The notes under the pieces are model-generated. The model saw only the letters and a program-made list of their open reading frames with translations, was not told the DNA's origin and made no database searches. Made by a program: the position numbers and the translations under genes. Below are positions 28,749 to 35,695 of a DNA stretch of 64,000 nt, piece by piece (the first letter of the stretch is position 1; every line of letters starts with the position of its first letter). This DNA comes from Trebonia sp963773105 (lineage in GTDB: Bacteria > Actinomycetota > Actinomycetes > Streptosporangiales > Streptosporangiaceae), in assembly GCA_963773105.1 (NCBI GenBank), contig CAVZAA010000010.1:62001-126000 (forward strand), given 5' to 3'.

Positions 28749-29153
28749 TCAGCGTCGGCTCTGCCCGACCTCGATGAGGTGACCGTCGGGGTCACGCAGG
28801 TAGCAGCGGATCTCCGGGCCACGATCGATCGGTTCGGTGAGGAACTGCGCGCCCTTGGCCGACCAGTCGGCGTATACGGCGGCGATGTCGGCAACACGGA
28901 TATTCAGGAACGCGCTGACCCGGTCCAGATCGTGCGGGGCCTCGAGCGTGATCGAGGGTTTGTCGTCCGTGGGGCCGCCGCCGGTGTTGATGATGATCCA
29001 GCTGTTGGCCAGCGCCACGATCGTCGGCTCGCCATCCATCAGCGCCTCGCCACCGAGCACCTCGGTGTAGAAGGCCCGCGAGCGGTCGACATCGTCGGAG
29101 ACGAGGAAATGGGTGAGCACGATGCCCTCGGCTGGGGCGGGAAAGTCTGCCAC
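28749..29153 (-). CDS. VOC-fold (glyoxalase/bleomycin resistance-like) protein
   Basis: 134 residues. Paired beta-alpha-beta-beta-beta modules of the vicinal-oxygen-chelate fold: VLTHFLVSDDVDRSRAFYTE, then VLGGEALMDG, and in the second half FLNIRVADIAAVYADWSAKG, CYLRDPDGHLIEVGQS. The metal-ligand positions H (LTH) and E (LIEVG) are present. VOC proteins bind metals and act as dioxygenases, isomerases or drug-binding proteins; here the substrate is unknown. The start is followed about 210 bases downstream in the transcription unit by the SDR of module C upstream, so the two may be cotranscribed and controlled by the TetR of module C. Confidence 0.85.
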   Translation of the reverse strand: MADFPAPAEGIVLTHFLVSDDVDRSRAFYTEVLGGEALMDGEPTIVALANSWIIINTGGGPTDDKPSITLEAPHDLDRVSAFLNIRVADIAAVYADWSAKGAQFLTEPIDRGPEIRCYLRDPDGHLIEVGQSRR

Positions 29154-29365
29154 GACGCAACTCCTGTAGGTGATGTGGGCGGGGCGAGTGCCGCCCCGTC
29201 ACGGACTGGGCCCTGGGTGTGAGCGGCAGCTCCGGCGATGGCGTCGGCGCGCTTGGCGACGGGCCCAGGAACGCCCCACCGACCCCAGGCGCGAGGATCA
29301 CGTAGTGCCCGCACCGCTTGCGTGAGCTCTTTGTCGGCGGGTCTCATCGGCAGGTGACCGCCGGC

Positions 29366-30259
29366 TCAGGGGTGGGCGCGCAATTCCCGTTCGGTCTGGG
29401 CGTAGATGCGTTCCTGGCCTTCGGCGTCCTGGGACTTCTTCGAGGACTTCTTCAACTTCGCGGAGCTGTAGTAGCCCCCGGTCGCGGTCGCGAGCTCCGG
29501 ATCGGCCATCAGCCGCACACAGCCGCGTGACCCCTTCTCCGGAGGCCCGACGAACGGATTGGTCAACGCCTCAATGATCTTGAACGGCCCGCCGGCCTTG
29601 CTGCCGAGAGTGGTTTTGACCGCGCCCGGGCTGACTGCGTTGAACGTCAGGCCCTCGCCCTCATGGCGGCGAGCTTGGGCGTAGGTGTACATCAGGGCCA
29701 GCAGTTTGGCATCGGCGTAGGCCTGGATCTGCTTGTACTTACCCGGGTAGCTCCAGTCGGTGACCGGCTTGCCCCGCGACTCGACCAGGGCGGTCATGTT
29801 GACCACCCGCGAGGGCGCGGCGAAACCATCAGCGCCCTTCCGCAGCAGGTCGAGCAGCCCGTCGGTCACCGCCGCCAGCGCGACGTGATTGATGGCGATG
29901 GTCCGCTCGTACCCGTCGGGGGACAGTGCCTTGCTGGAGAACGCGGCGCCCGCGTTGTTTACCAGTCCGTTGAGTCCCTTCGGCGCGGCCTCGTGCACAG
30001 CGCCGGCCAGTTCCCGAACACCGGCCAAAGATCCGAGGTCTCCGGCTACGGCCAGGTACCGGCCTTTGCCGTTGCCGTTGGTGGCCAGCAGGTCGACAGC
30101 GCGTCGGGCGTCGTCGGCACCGCGGGCGTGCACCAGCACAGTCGCCCCGCAGTTCCCGATGCCCTGGGCTGTCTCATGGCCGATACCGCCCTTGGCGCCG
30201 GTGACTAGCACGGTCTGTCCGTCCAGCCGACCGGCGAATTGAGCATCGAACTTGCTCAT
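29366..30259 (-). CDS. Short-chain dehydrogenase/reductase (retinol-dehydrogenase-like), module C
   Basis: 297 residues with TGAKGGIG (about 20-27), NNAG, the Ser/Thr strand VVNMTALVE, and YADAKLLAL in which Tyr and Lys are both present (YxxxK), plus PGAVKT. Length and the long insertion around SYPGKYKQIQ resemble the WWOX/retinol-dehydrogenase-like SDRs. The C-terminus is Lys-rich (SAKLKKSSKKSQ). Start ATG 30259 follows GAGGAGAG. Divergent from the TetR at 30501, though a 133-bp insertion now separates the two promoters. Substrate unknown; the VOC protein downstream may act in the same pathway. Confidence 0.85.
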   Translation of the reverse strand: MSKFDAQFAGRLDGQTVLVTGAKGGIGHETAQGIGNCGATVLVHARGADDARRAVDLLATNGNGKGRYLAVAGDLGSLAGVRELAGAVHEAAPKGLNGLVNNAGAAFSSKALSPDGYERTIAINHVALAAVTDGLLDLLRKGADGFAAPSRVVNMTALVESRGKPVTDWSYPGKYKQIQAYADAKLLALMYTYAQARRHEGEGLTFNAVSPGAVKTTLGSKAGGPFKIIEALTNPFVGPPEKGSRGCVRLMADPELATATGGYYSSAKLKKSSKKSQDAEGQERIYAQTERELRAHP

Positions 30260-30299
30260 GGTCTCTCCTCGAAAGATGTGCAGTAGGAGTGAGTCGTGT

Positions 30300-30338
30300 A
30301 GCCCACTCTGTCAGCCTCGAAGTGGGCTGTCAAACTCA
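30300..30338 (-). promoter_or_regulatory. SDR promoter of module C with 8-bp inverted repeat
   Basis: On the minus strand: TTGACA at 30333-30328, 17-bp spacer, CAGAGT at 30310-30305, the same elements as module A. An 8-bp inverted repeat AGCCCACT / AGTGGGCT (30300-30307 and 30321-30328) brackets the -10 region and is a plausible operator. The module box is cut after CAAACTCA (30331-30338). Confidence 0.6.
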
Positions 30339-30341
30339 GTC

Positions 30342-30416
30342 GCCGCCCACTTCGCGGCATGCGGGGCGTGCGCCGAGGATTTCGCCGGCCTCCTGATGGC
30401 TGCCGCCAGTGACTGA
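30342..30416 (+). pseudogene. C-terminal remnant of a zinc-binding anti-sigma-like protein (fourth copy)
   Basis: In this frame the sequence reads AAHFAACGACAEDFAGLLMA and ends in TGA at 30414-30416. It keeps the His-x3-Cys-x2-Cys core and the EDFAGLL tail seen at 3-86, 2524-2739 and 27245-27469. It has no start and lies inside a promoter region, so it is a relic carried in with the 133-bp insertion. Confidence 0.6.
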
Positions 30417-30471
30417 CCGCGAGGTACTGGCCTTGGACCTGTACGGGACGCTGGTTGACCCGCTGAGTTGC
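30409..30471 (+). pseudogene. First 20 codons of a HAD (haloacid dehalogenase-like) hydrolase
   Basis: GTG 30409 overlaps the end of the anti-sigma relic and opens TDREVLALDLYGTLVDPLS. This is the N-terminus of type II haloacid dehalogenases, with the nucleophile Asp in DLYGTL. Homology ends abruptly at 30,471 where the TetR promoter sequence CAAACTCAAAAT begins. In its source locus the anti-sigma gene was thus translationally coupled to a HAD gene, as other copies are coupled to DUF427. Confidence 0.6.
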
Positions 30472-30500
30472 CAAACTCAAAATGTTGCTAGAATGGGTGA
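30468..30500 (+). promoter_or_regulatory. TetR promoter of module C (leaderless)
   Basis: TTGCCA at 30468-30473, whose first bases come from the inserted fragment, then a 15-bp spacer with AACTCAAAAT, TAGAAT at 30489-30494, and six bases to ATG 30501. The -35 of this copy was rebuilt by the insertion. Confidence 0.65.
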
Positions 30501-31109
30501 ATGGTCAACGAGACGAGTGGCCGGCCGAGGCTCACCCCCAAGGGCGAGCGCACCCGGGCGCGAATAGTGGAGGAGGCCGCCGTCCTGATCCACGAGCGCG
30601 GGGTCGCGGGCACCACCCTGGACGACGTCAAGGCGGCGGCGGAAGTCAGCGGCTCGCAGCTGTACCACTACTTTCCCGACAAGAATGATCTCGTGCAGGC
30701 GGTCATCGACTACCAGGCCGACGCCACCGTCAGTAACCAGCGGCACGCGGATCTCGGCAGCGTGCAAGGGGTCCAAGCCTGGCGGGACATGGTGATCTAT
30801 GCGGCCGAGCGCGTCCAGGCAAAGGGCGGCTGCCCCCTCGGTTCCCTCGGCGGCCAGCTCGCCGAGAGCGACCCGGAGGCCCGGTCCCTGATCGCCGCCG
30901 GGTTCGAACGGTGGACAACGGAAATCAGCCAAGGGCTCAGGTCCCTTCAGGCCAGCGGGCAGCTCCCGCCCGGCCTCGACCCGGATGACCTCGCCGTCAC
31001 CCTGCTCGCCACGCTCCAAGGAGGACTTCTCCTCGCCCAGGTACAACGGAGCACCCGCCCGTTCGAAACTGCGGTCGATACCCTCCTCGCCCTCACCGTC
31101 GGCGGATGA
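30501..31109 (+). CDS. TetR/AcrR family repressor, module C (intact)
   Basis: 202 residues, closely similar over the full length to the module A repressor: the same VNETSxRPxLTPKG start, the same helix-turn-helix, and GGCPLGSLGGQLAESDPEA in the LmrA/YxaF-like ligand domain. Differences cluster in the middle of the ligand domain (DLGSVQGVQAW versus SSANGVEAW), so DNA targets are probably shared while ligands may differ. Leaderless promoter as in the other modules. Because all three modules carry the CAAACTCAAAAT box, cross-regulation between them is likely. The C-terminus RSTRPFETAVDTLLALTVGG is conserved in both. Confidence 0.9.
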   Translation: MVNETSGRPRLTPKGERTRARIVEEAAVLIHERGVAGTTLDDVKAAAEVSGSQLYHYFPDKNDLVQAVIDYQADATVSNQRHADLGSVQGVQAWRDMVIYAAERVQAKGGCPLGSLGGQLAESDPEARSLIAAGFERWTTEISQGLRSLQASGQLPPGLDPDDLAVTLLATLQGGLLLAQVQRSTRPFETAVDTLLALTVGG

Positions 31110-31455
31110 GCCCAAGGCCACCCGCCAGCTCATCTTGACGGGTACATGGGCTGGTGAAGTCAGCGCGAGCGTGGCCGCACGCGGGGCGATGCCGCCGGAC
31201 GCCATGCGGGTTGCCTGCCCCGGTGACGGGGCAACGTGGCCGCCATGCGGCGCGGGACGGTGCCAAGACGGCCGAGTGCGGCGGATGTCATCAAGCCCGC
31301 GTTTCCAAGGGGCACGGGCAAACGGTGGCCGATGAGCGCCACGCCATCAACACGATCGCCGAAGCGCTCACAAAACCGACTCAACGGCGCACGTCGAACC
31401 AGAACACGCCTTGGCGCGCCCCGTCCGCGGCCGCCCGTCCAAACGCCGACGGTGC

Positions 31456-31531
31456 GCACCGACCGACCTAACTGTGTGCACCGACGGTCCTAACCGACCG
31501 TCCTAACTGCGCGCACCGACCGTCCTAATGG
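31456..31531. repeat. Degenerate tandem repeat GCACCGACCGTCCTAACTG
   Basis: Four head-to-tail units of 16-22 bases (31456-31477, 31478-31493, 31494-31512, 31513-31531) share the core CCGACCGTCCTAA; the first has GACCGACC and the second GACGGTCC. Not coding. Could be iterons for a binding protein or slippage debris. Confidence 0.6.
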
Positions 31532-32093
31532 CACGGACGCCCGTCCGCTTACCTGTATCGGCCCGGTACAACAAGTGCCCCCTCGCCTGTGTCAGGGGGC
31601 GTTGGTGGCCTGGCCTGGGGCGTCCCTGACTGTGCTCCCTTGCCCTGATAGCTGCCGGTTCCTCCGAGCGGGCGGGCGGGTCATGGGGCGCGCAGCGCCC
31701 GTGCAGCGGCGCCGCAGGCGCCCTTGACGCGGCGGCCCGGGAGCCGGATCATCGGGCGGCTGGGCAGGGAAGCGTTGGAAGTCGGCTTACCCGTGGGTTG
31801 GTCCGGCGGCTTGGTCCTTTCTTGCCGATGGCGTGGGCCGGGGTGACCGGGCCCCGTGGCGACGCGGGGGCGATGGAGACAGCCAGGCTTACCTAGGCCC
31901 GCGGGGCGTCGCGTTCGCCCCGGCGACATGATGATTGATTGGGTGTCCCCCGCCTGCGGGGGATGCGGCCGCTCGGTCTATACAGGCCGTCCGCCTGGCC
32001 CTGCGCGGCAGGGCCGGTAGCGGCTGACAGCGGACTGGCGGGAGCCGACCGCGTGATCCCCATCGGTGAGTGCGGCTGCGGATCGCCTGCCCG

Positions 32094-32112
32094 GGCCCCT
32101 TCACGGGGGGCC
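32094..32112 (-). terminator. GC-rich hairpin after the IS110 transposase
   Basis: GGCCCC (32094-32099) pairs with GGGGCC (32107-32112) across a seven-base loop, starting five bases beyond the transposase stop. No T-tract is present, so termination is possible but an IS-end structure is equally likely. Confidence 0.35.
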
Positions 32113-32116
32113 TGGT

Positions 32117-33154
32117 TCAGGCGGCGGCGAGAGCGTCGTCGCCGAGCTCGGCCAGGATGTGGCAGCCCTGCCGGATGATCTTGCGGGCTTCCGACAGGGC
32201 GGCGCGCTTGCCGTCCTGGCGGTCCTTGACCTGCGCGTAGTAGCCGTGGTCGGGGGCGCGGGAGCGGGCGTGGACCTTGCCGGCCTCATACACCGCCCAG
32301 CGCAGCACCGCCGGGCCCTGCCGCGACAAGTGCCCCGGTGACCGCTTGCCGTCGGAGGAGTAGACGGTGATGTCCAGCCCGGCGAACCGGACCGCCTTGC
32401 GGGAGGAGGAGAACCGGCCCGCCCTGCCCAGCCAGGCGGTCATCGCCAGCGCGGTGACCGGCCCGACGCCATACAGCCGGGCGGTGAGCGCCCTCGCCCC
32501 GGTCAGCTGCCGGGCGGTGGCCAGCAGCCGGCTTCGCAGCTGCTCCAGCTGCCCTTCCAGGCAGGCGAGCATGTCCAGGGCGGTGGCCACCTGCAGCTGC
32601 CCGGCCGCCGACAGCGACACGGCAGCGGCCGCGCACACCGCGGCGGCGCCCCGCACGGTGCGCAGCGCCCCCGCGCCCAGCCGCGGGGCGCCCTGGTGGA
32701 AGAAGACCGCGTGGATGCGCTGCACCCAGGCGGTGTGCTCGGCCCGCAGATCGTGATACAGCTCCAGCAGCGCCCGGCACTCCAGGATGTGTCCGGGCGG
32801 GACCCAGCACTCCGGGAGCCGGCCGTCCGACAGCAGCTGCCGCAGGTGCGCCGAGTCGGTCTTGTCGGTCTTGGCGTGCCTCTTGCGACCGCGGGCGGCC
32901 GCGGTGTCGGCCGGCTCGGCGACGTGCGCGGCGCACCCGGCCGCGGCCAGCTCCTCGGCGACGTACCGCCACCCGGTGCACCCCTCCAGCGCGAACGCGA
33001 CGTCGTCGCAGCCGGCGAACCGCGCCAGCCAGGCCCGCAGGTGCGCCCGGTCAGCCGGCGCGATCTGCCCCCGCCTGACCTCCCCGGTCACGGTGTCGAG
33101 ATAGTCGAAGGTCAGCTGCCTCCGGTGGATATCCAGCCCGCCTACGATGGTCAT
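32117..33154 (-). CDS. IS110 family transposase
   Basis: 345 residues. The N-terminal RuvC-like DEDD domain starts IVGGLDIHRRQLTFDYLDT with the first catalytic Asp, and continues with FALEGCTGWRYVAEEL (Glu) and RGRKRHAKTDKTDSAHLRQLL (Asp pair). The C-terminal Tnp_20 domain has LYGVGPVTALAMTAWLG, then RKAVRFAGLDITVYSSDGKR, and GHLSRQGPAVLRWAVYEA, which supplies the catalytic Ser. Length is normal. Strong GAGGAGG ribosome site, intact frame, likely active. IS110 transposases are RNA-guided: a bridge RNA encoded in the element's own noncoding end pairs with target and donor. For this orientation that end is at about 33155-33310. Confidence 0.92.
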   Translation of the reverse strand: MTIVGGLDIHRRQLTFDYLDTVTGEVRRGQIAPADRAHLRAWLARFAGCDDVAFALEGCTGWRYVAEELAAAGCAAHVAEPADTAAARGRKRHAKTDKTDSAHLRQLLSDGRLPECWVPPGHILECRALLELYHDLRAEHTAWVQRIHAVFFHQGAPRLGAGALRTVRGAAAVCAAAAVSLSAAGQLQVATALDMLACLEGQLEQLRSRLLATARQLTGARALTARLYGVGPVTALAMTAWLGRAGRFSSSRKAVRFAGLDITVYSSDGKRSPGHLSRQGPAVLRWAVYEAGKVHARSRAPDHGYYAQVKDRQDGKRAALSEARKIIRQGCHILAELGDDALAAA

Positions 33155-33310
33155 CGGGACCTCCTCAAGCTCCCGAGGGCGCCCTGAGCGCCCGTACGCG
33201 AATTGCTTACACGGCTAATCGTGACGCGTCTGAGCTGGGGAGGCCCCCCTGGCGCGGGCAGCGACCACCCGGCGGAACCCACCGCTAACGGCCAGGCAGC
33301 CGATGCATGT
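33155..33310 (-). ncRNA. Candidate bridge-RNA region upstream of the IS110 transposase
   Basis: The roughly 150 bases upstream of the transposase are noncoding and structured, for example GGGCGC-cctga-GCGCCC at 33177-33193, and a G4/C6 pairing around 33238-33256. IS110-group elements encode their bridge RNA in this left-end position. I did not find the element boundaries or the guide loops, so this is a positional inference. Confidence 0.35.
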
Positions 33311-33690
33311 CATCTATACGTCCGTGGACACGGCAATCTGACGGTCTACAGCACGAAAAGGTGACATGCCACGGGACAGAGACGAAACGCCCCGCCAGCA
33401 CGAGAATTCGCAGCTAGCGGGCCGTTTCCGCAGTTGGTGGCAGGTGTTGTGTCTGGCAGGTGTTGGGTTCAGCACCTCGGCTGGTACGTCGCGCTGCTGA
33501 ACCGGTGCCTGAACAAGCTCACGGGCCGGCAGGAAATCCCGTCCCATTAGTGTCACGTCAGGGGTAGCGGCGGGCGAGGTCTGAGAGTCAACCACGCGCG
33601 CCGCCCACAGCGGCGAGCAGCTAGCGCACCGTTGACGGCAGGCTCGGTCCGAGTCGCATCCGCAGACTTCTAGGGCGAGTCGGCCGTGAC
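33311..33690. other. About 380 bases, no assignable gene
   Basis: A short plus-strand stretch (about 33470-33549) reads HLGWYVALLNRCLNKLTGRQ and looks protein-like, but it has no start, no recognised family and a TAG soon after. Otherwise nothing supported. It lies between the IS110 left end and the Ig-like relic, so it is probably rearranged DNA. Confidence 0.3.
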
Positions 33691-33957
33691 CTACGGGGTG
33701 GCTGTAGCGGTCGTCCGCGGCGCCGGGGCGTCGATGACCTGGATCAAGCGGCCCGTCCCGGTCTGCGCGGGCGACTCGGTGCCGCTGACGCTGACCGTGA
33801 TCGGAAAGTCCCCGGTCACGTCGCCATGCGGGGTGGCCGTCATACCGCGCGGCAGTCCGGTCACCCGGCCCTACCTGATGCCGCCGATCCCGCCGCTGGC
33901 GGACAGCGAGTCGGAGTAGGGCTCGCCGAGAGTTGCGGTGCCGAGGCCGCCGCTGAC
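33691..33957 (-). pseudogene. Putative Ig-like (He_PIG) domain remnant
   Basis: On the minus strand one frame reads GLGTATLGEPYSDSLSASGG, then an in-frame TAG, then VTGLPRGMTATPHGDVTGDF, PITVSVSGTESP, and TAG at 33693-33691. The pattern A-T-x-G-x-P-Y-x-x-x-L...GLPxGMTA...G-x-V-x-G matches the putative Ig domains (He_PIG) of secreted or cell-wall proteins. With an internal stop and a kinase fragment fused upstream it cannot be functional. Confidence 0.55.
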
Positions 33958-34120
33958 ATGCGGTTCCACTGATCAGCTCCGTGACCACCGCTGCGCCTGC
34001 GCCGGGCTGCTCGACGAAGTCGTAGACGCGGGCCGCGGACGGGACGTCGACCCGGGTCAGCTGGTGCGCCTCGGCCCGGAAGCCGACCATGAAGGCGTCA
34101 TCGCCGGCCAGCGCGGGCTG
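33958..34120 (-). pseudogene. Serine/threonine kinase N-lobe fragment
   Basis: Minus-strand frame LAGDDAFMVGFRAEAHQLTR, then VDVPSAARVYDFVEQPGAGA, AVVTELISGTA. This matches the alpha-C helix (FRAEAxxLTRVDHP), beta-4 and beta-5 (VRVYDFVE, AAIVxELIxG) of actinobacterial Hanks-type kinases. The glycine loop, Lys strand and the entire catalytic lobe are absent. It ends where the Ig-like relic begins. Confidence 0.55.
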
Positions 34121-34126
34121 AGGTAC

Positions 34127-34449
34127 TTGATCGCCACCCGGCGCCCCGAGCGCATCGCGATCCGCGAGGCCCTCGCGTTCGGCAAGGCCCTGTACGACAT
34201 CCGCACCGCCCTCGGCCTCACCGTCGCCGAACTGGCCTGCGGGCCTCCCTCACCAGCGACTACATCGAGCGCATCGAGGAAGGCGGCACCGAGCCCACCA
34301 TCCCCCTCCTGCGCCGCCTCGCCGCCGCCCAGACGTCCGCCTCACCAGCGGACGTGTCTATGACCCGGCGGCGCTCGGCTGGAAACAGGAATCCGAGACG
34401 GGAACGCCATCCGGGTCGCCCTGAGCCATCTGGGGCCCGGGCGGGCTAG
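34127..34449 (+). pseudogene. XRE-type helix-turn-helix regulator with a frameshift near 34,238
   Basis: First frame: LIATRRPERIAIREALAFGK, ALYDIRTALGLTVAELA. After a one-base shift: RASLTSDYIERIEEGGTEPT, IPLLRRLAAAQ. Together these give the five-helix Cro/C1-type HTH (AELAxRASLTSDYIERIEEG) of about 100-residue antitoxin-like or phage-like regulators. The tail after LAAAQ is out of character, so a second shift or truncation is likely. It overlaps the end of the PucR gene on the opposite strand by a few bases. It may be a real gene with a sequencing indel. Confidence 0.5.
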
Positions 34450-35597
34450 CTCATCAATTCGAGCGCTATGACCGAGGCGGTCAGCCCTTGGGCCGTCTCA
34501 ACGTCGTGACCGGTCAGGGCGTTCCAGCGGTCAAGGCGATACCTGGCGCTGTTCGGATGGATCTGAAGCTGGCGGGCGCATGCGCTCACCGAGTACCGGC
34601 ATCTGGAATAGGCCAGGACAGTCTCGGCCAGGTCCGGATGCCGCCGGGCCACTGCCATCGTCGGCGCGAGGATCGCCTCGAACCGCGGCTTGATCGCCAC
34701 GAGGCACGACATCAGCCAGTCATGTTCGAACTCGACCATCCGGCGGTCCTCATTCGTCCGTTCCACGGCCTCCTGAGCGTCCCGGAGAGACACCGCCGCG
34801 CCGGCGAGGCCGCCGCGGGCAATTCCCACGCCTATCCTGGCCGTCGGCCGGATCGCGTCGACCGCGGTGCGGATCTGCCCGGCCGTTAGGCCCTGAGCGA
34901 CGACGACAACGTGACTTTCGTGATGCGTGCAGGTGACTCGCCCGCACACCGCGTGCAGGGCCTCCGCCAGGCGGTCGGTGTCGCGTCGGCCGAGCCCGGC
35001 CACGCACGCGACCACGAACTCGCCGTCCGCCCGGTACCCGAGCTCTGCCGCGATCGCGTCGTCGACGGGGGACCGGCCGGTTAGTTGGTCCACCAGTTCG
35101 CGCTCGCGCTCGAGGCGGTCACTGCGGCGTGCCTGGGTCTCCGCCGTGTGCCCCTCGGCCACGGCCGCGCTCAGGCGGTGAATCCACAGCCACAGCAGGC
35201 TGACCACAGAGGCGAGGGCGCTGTCGAGCGGCGGCTCTGACTCCCGCGCGTCGCCAAGCAACTCCGTCCAGATCTCCCGGTAGGCGATGTGATAGGCCTC
35301 GATGACATCGGGAAGCGTTATCCCGACCGCGGCTCGGCGGTGCCCCATGCCGCGCGCGTGCTCGATCGCGCTCGCGGTCGGGCCTGATCCGCTCACCAGG
35401 CCGCCCACGGCGTCGCGGATCTGGCGGTCGACATCCGCCGCATGCGCATCGGAGGCCAGGGCGCTGTACCCGGGGATCTCCGCGCGGATGCGCGCCGTGA
35501 TCGCCGGTGTGACGCGACCGAGGCGCGCGGCCAGTCCCGCGAACAGCACCTGCGTGCCCGGCAAGGGCACCGGCTCCGCTGCCTTCGTGATTTTCAC
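34446..35597 (-). CDS. PucR/CdaR-type transcriptional regulator
   Basis: 383 residues from GTG 35597, chosen because GGAG precedes it by five bases; the frame is open to 35768. A central GGDEF-like CdaR region (GYRADGEFVVACVAGLGRRD...RIGVGIARGGLAGAAVSLRDAQEAVE) precedes the C-terminal PucR helix-turn-helix (DLAETVLAYSRCRYSVSACA, then RQLQIHPNSARYRLDRWNAL), the diagnostic HPNTxxYRLxR motif. These are cytoplasmic activators of catabolic genes. It is divergent from the indolepyruvate oxidoreductase at 35696, with about 98 bases between, so it most likely controls that operon. Confidence 0.88.
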   Translation of the reverse strand: MKITKAAEPVPLPGTQVLFAGLAARLGRVTPAITARIRAEIPGYSALASDAHAADVDRQIRDAVGGLVSGSGPTASAIEHARGMGHRRAAVGITLPDVIEAYHIAYREIWTELLGDARESEPPLDSALASVVSLLWLWIHRLSAAVAEGHTAETQARRSDRLERERELVDQLTGRSPVDDAIAAELGYRADGEFVVACVAGLGRRDTDRLAEALHAVCGRVTCTHHESHVVVVAQGLTAGQIRTAVDAIRPTARIGVGIARGGLAGAAVSLRDAQEAVERTNEDRRMVEFEHDWLMSCLVAIKPRFEAILAPTMAVARRHPDLAETVLAYSRCRYSVSACARQLQIHPNSARYRLDRWNALTGHDVETAQGLTASVIALELMS

Positions 35598-35695
35598 GAT
35601 ATCTCCGTCATAAGATCTGAATTCTGCCAATAGAGTAGCCGCTCCTATGGTGTCAACCTGGTGATATTCACGAGGACCGAGCAGTTGGGGCACCC

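Larger units (their letters stand above)
31110..32116. other. About 1 kb without a protein gene, rich in hairpins
   Basis: No frame here has protein-like composition. It contains a degenerate tandem repeat (31456-31531) and strong stem-loops. These are TCCCCCGC-ct-GCGGGGGA at 31946-31963, GGCCCTGC-gcg-GCAGGGCC at 31997-32015, and GGCCCC-n7-GGGGCC at 32094-32112, which lies just after the stop of the IS110 transposase. The last 200 bases probably belong to the IS110 element's right end. The rest is unexplained. Confidence 0.5.

Noticed and set aside
29154..29347. A possible small minus-strand gene (MRPADKELTQAVRALRDP...) between the VOC and SDR genes
   Set aside because: The first 40 residues look protein-like, but the frame runs out of register into the VOC gene with no stop and no known family; I could not separate it from chance.
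33155..33310. Naming a precise IS110 boundary and guide loops
   Set aside because: No empty-site comparison is possible and no subterminal repeats were convincing.
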